The translations under genes were made by a program, and so were the position numbers. Under the pieces are notes generated by a model. It did not search any database. It was not told the origin of the DNA and saw only the letters and a list, made by a program, of their open reading frames with translations. This document shows, piece by piece, positions 62,700 to 64,000 of a DNA stretch of 64,000 bases (position 1 is the first letter of the stretch; every line of letters starts with the position of its first letter). Origin of the DNA: Romboutsia weinsteinii (lineage in GTDB: Bacteria; Bacillota; Clostridia; Peptostreptococcales; Peptostreptococcaceae); contig NZ_NOJY02000011.1 in assembly GCF_002250835.2 (NCBI RefSeq), positions 59,209 through 123,208 of the forward strand, read 5' to 3'.

Positions 62700-63436
62700 A
62701 TGTCTTTTATTATATCAATATTGGCCTAATTGCAATATCAAATTGAACTATTTTCAAAAATGTAAAAAATAACCAAAATACTCAGCTGCATATATATAAT
62801 ACTTTTACCTAATACTTTCTTGTTTTTTATTTGATTTACAGCGTAGCTGATGCATTAGATACATTCAAGCCTTTTAAATGGGCGACAAGAATTTTTACGA
62901 TTTTTTTTCATATATAGCCTCACCAGTGTCTGCAAGATACATATCTACTTGCTTACCTTGTTTAATTTGTATGGTTTTACCCCTTTTAATCTCATTTTAA
63001 ATTGTGTTTATAGGTCTACATAGCTCTTTTGCTATTTATTATAGTTGCTATATAACTCTGTAATATAGTCTTTATATGATCTGACTTTAATCTCTACTTA
63101 TTTGTATCTCTCCTTGAAGTATTTAATTATGTTTGTTTCTTCCTTTAGTAATTATAAAGGTTATCATAATGTTAAGGTCAACTATATATTATAAAATTCT
63201 ATGATTCTGGCTACTGTCGAAGTTGAGGTATTTGATAGTGATGCTAGTTTTGTTAGTGAGTAACATTTTTGTTTCTATCTAATGGTATATTTATTTTGTA
63301 GTTCATGTTTTGCTTCCTCCCCCTTTTATTTCATATCCTATCTTTTTATTCGATTTTGTTTTATGAGTATATAGTATCAAAGAGTTTGTGTATGTAGTGA
63401 TAAAATATGTTCATAAGTTTTATATTTTTAGACATG
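62700..63436 (-). other. gene debris, no intact gene
   Basis: The minus strand has scattered coding-like fragments separated by stops. One begins with GGGGGAGG and MNYKINIPLDRNKNV (63308 leftwards) and continues in another frame as LASLSNTSTSTVARIIEFY, which looks like a helix-turn-helix. Another reads IKQGKQVDMYLADTGEAIYE near 62950. They may derive from a transposase or regulator, but no family can be named. Confidence 0.35.
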
Positions 63437-63471
63437 AAAAAAGATATTAGCTATTTAGCCAATATCTTTTT
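63437..63471 (-). terminator. terminator next to the fourth repeat copy
   Basis: AAAAGATATT-A-GCTA pairs with TAGC-C-AATATCTTTT; the minus strand continues with T. Confidence 0.7.
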
Positions 63472-63515
63472 TCGTGGATTTCAATGGCGGAGACGAGCCT
63501 CACTGAACCCCGTTA
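63472..63515 (-). repeat. intergenic repeat, 63-kb copy
   Basis: Keeps TCGTGGATTTCAATGGCGGA and GACGA, then diverges (GCCTCACTGAACCCCG). It again adjoins a terminator, in the same minus-strand order as the other copies. Confidence 0.55.
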
Positions 63516-63663
63516 TTTACTATCTTTTATTTCTTCATAAATATTTTGACTATATATATTTTGACTATATATATTTTACCATAAAGTTCTTATTAAATTA
63601 ATATTTACCACATCAAATAATCATCCTACTACTATCTAAATCCCTTACCTCTAGCACCCATGA

Positions 63664-63816
63664 TCAACCTCTCTTAGCAATCCTCCTCACATGATTTGCA
63701 CTAAGATCATACTTTCTTCCAAGCTGACTAGCATTTGCCCCATTGTACCTTCTCATAATCTCCATATCCCTTGACATCCCGCAAAGCCTCATATAAGTCG
63801 GTATATAAACATTATT
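63664..63816 (-). pseudogene. remnant of a Mor-like helix-turn-helix protein
   Basis: An open frame without ribosome site reads VYIPTYMRL then MEIMRRYNGANASQLGRKYD and LSANHVRRIAKRG. The YNG...LGRKYDLS pattern resembles the C-terminal helix-turn-helix of Mor-family and related small phage regulators. Only about 50 codons remain. Confidence 0.4.
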
Positions 63817-63977
63817 TTATTCCAACTAGGAATTTATCTCCACAACATTTTCCACAATAAATGTTGCAAACATAGGTTTTAACTACATACACACTATTTA
63901 ACATACAATATAATTATCAAGTGAAACTTCCTTAGTAGTAATTTCATTTGATAATAAATTTATAGGAGGTAATACAT

Positions 63978-64000
63978 ATGGCTGTTGTTGTACTAAGAGA
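63978..64000 (+). CDS. start of a gene cut by the window edge
   Basis: ATG preceded by GGAGG at 63964-63968, then MAVVVLR. Too little is visible to name it. An imperfect 13-base inverted repeat (63914-63926 and 63942-63954) lies upstream and may fold in its leader. Confidence 0.5.

Noticed and set aside
63541..63580. CRISPR-like or functional tandem repeat
   Set aside because: Only two imperfect copies of a 15-16 base A/T-rich unit (TTTTGACTATATAT); no spacers and no Cas genes in the window.
63472..63900. A complete tmRNA gene beside the 63-kb repeat
   Set aside because: Only the 3-prime-like end is visible. The expected paired 5-prime end and tag reading frame were not found in the next 400 bases on the minus strand.

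Overview
The window is AT-rich DNA from a low-GC Gram-positive anaerobe. AGGAGG-type ribosome sites, GTG and TTG starts, GHKL kinases paired with LytTR regulators, a CprABC-type lantibiotic transporter and a clostridial-style ferredoxin pair all suggest Clostridia, probably Peptostreptococcaceae (the Clostridioides, Paraclostridium and Romboutsia neighbourhood). The species cannot be named from the sequence alone. No rRNA, tRNA or CRISPR array was seen.

Layout. 1-5.2 kb: a MATE exporter cut by the window edge with its divergent MerR regulator, two small surface proteins, an Rrf2 regulator divergent from an FMN-protein/ferredoxin pair, and two small genes. 5.3-12.2 kb: a D-Ala-D-Ser vancomycin-resistance cluster on the minus strand, ordered ligase, vanXY, vanTm, vanTr, a vanY-like peptidase, vanR, vanS. 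The serine racemase is split into separate membrane and racemase genes. Two near-identical VanR-type promoter regions divide the cluster into two units. 12.3-13.8 kb: a second MATE exporter.

13.9-37.5 kb is the most striking part. Three paralogous modules each hold a LytTR response regulator, a GHKL kinase, a double-FtsX ABC permease and its ATPase. In all three, the region between kinase and transporter carries the same arrangement in exact register: two 9-bp direct repeats 12 bp apart, a -10-like sequence, then a terminator-like hairpin ahead of the transporter genes. Accessory genes differ: lipoprotein plus a DUF3139-like protein in module 1, a CPBP protease in module 2, none in module 3. 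Between modules 2 and 3 lie a proline iminopeptidase, a TPR-GGDEF protein and an aromatic-acid-exporter-like protein.

37.7-48.0 kb: CDF metal efflux with a CadC-type repressor, an SdpI-like protein, a third MATE, small membrane proteins, a GntR/ABC operon with a perfect 53-bp palindrome, a hydrolase, and a TetR-controlled MFS exporter. 48.0-52.0 kb: degraded mobile DNA (complete primase-helicase, frameshifted small gene, IS1182-like fragment) next to a tandem-duplicated BFD-type [2Fe-2S] protein. 52.0-57.3 kb: a MarR gene and a complete CprABC-like lantibiotic-protection locus with its kinase and regulator. 57.5-62.6 kb: a broken cysteine peptidase, a GH42 beta-galactosidase, an APC permease and a divergent AraC regulator. 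62.7-64 kb: gene debris and the start of another gene.

Together the window reads as a cell-envelope defence region: glycopeptide, antimicrobial-peptide, drug and metal resistance units, each with its own local sensor or repressor. A 47-bp intergenic repeat, part of which resembles the end of a tmRNA gene, recurs next to terminators at four places.
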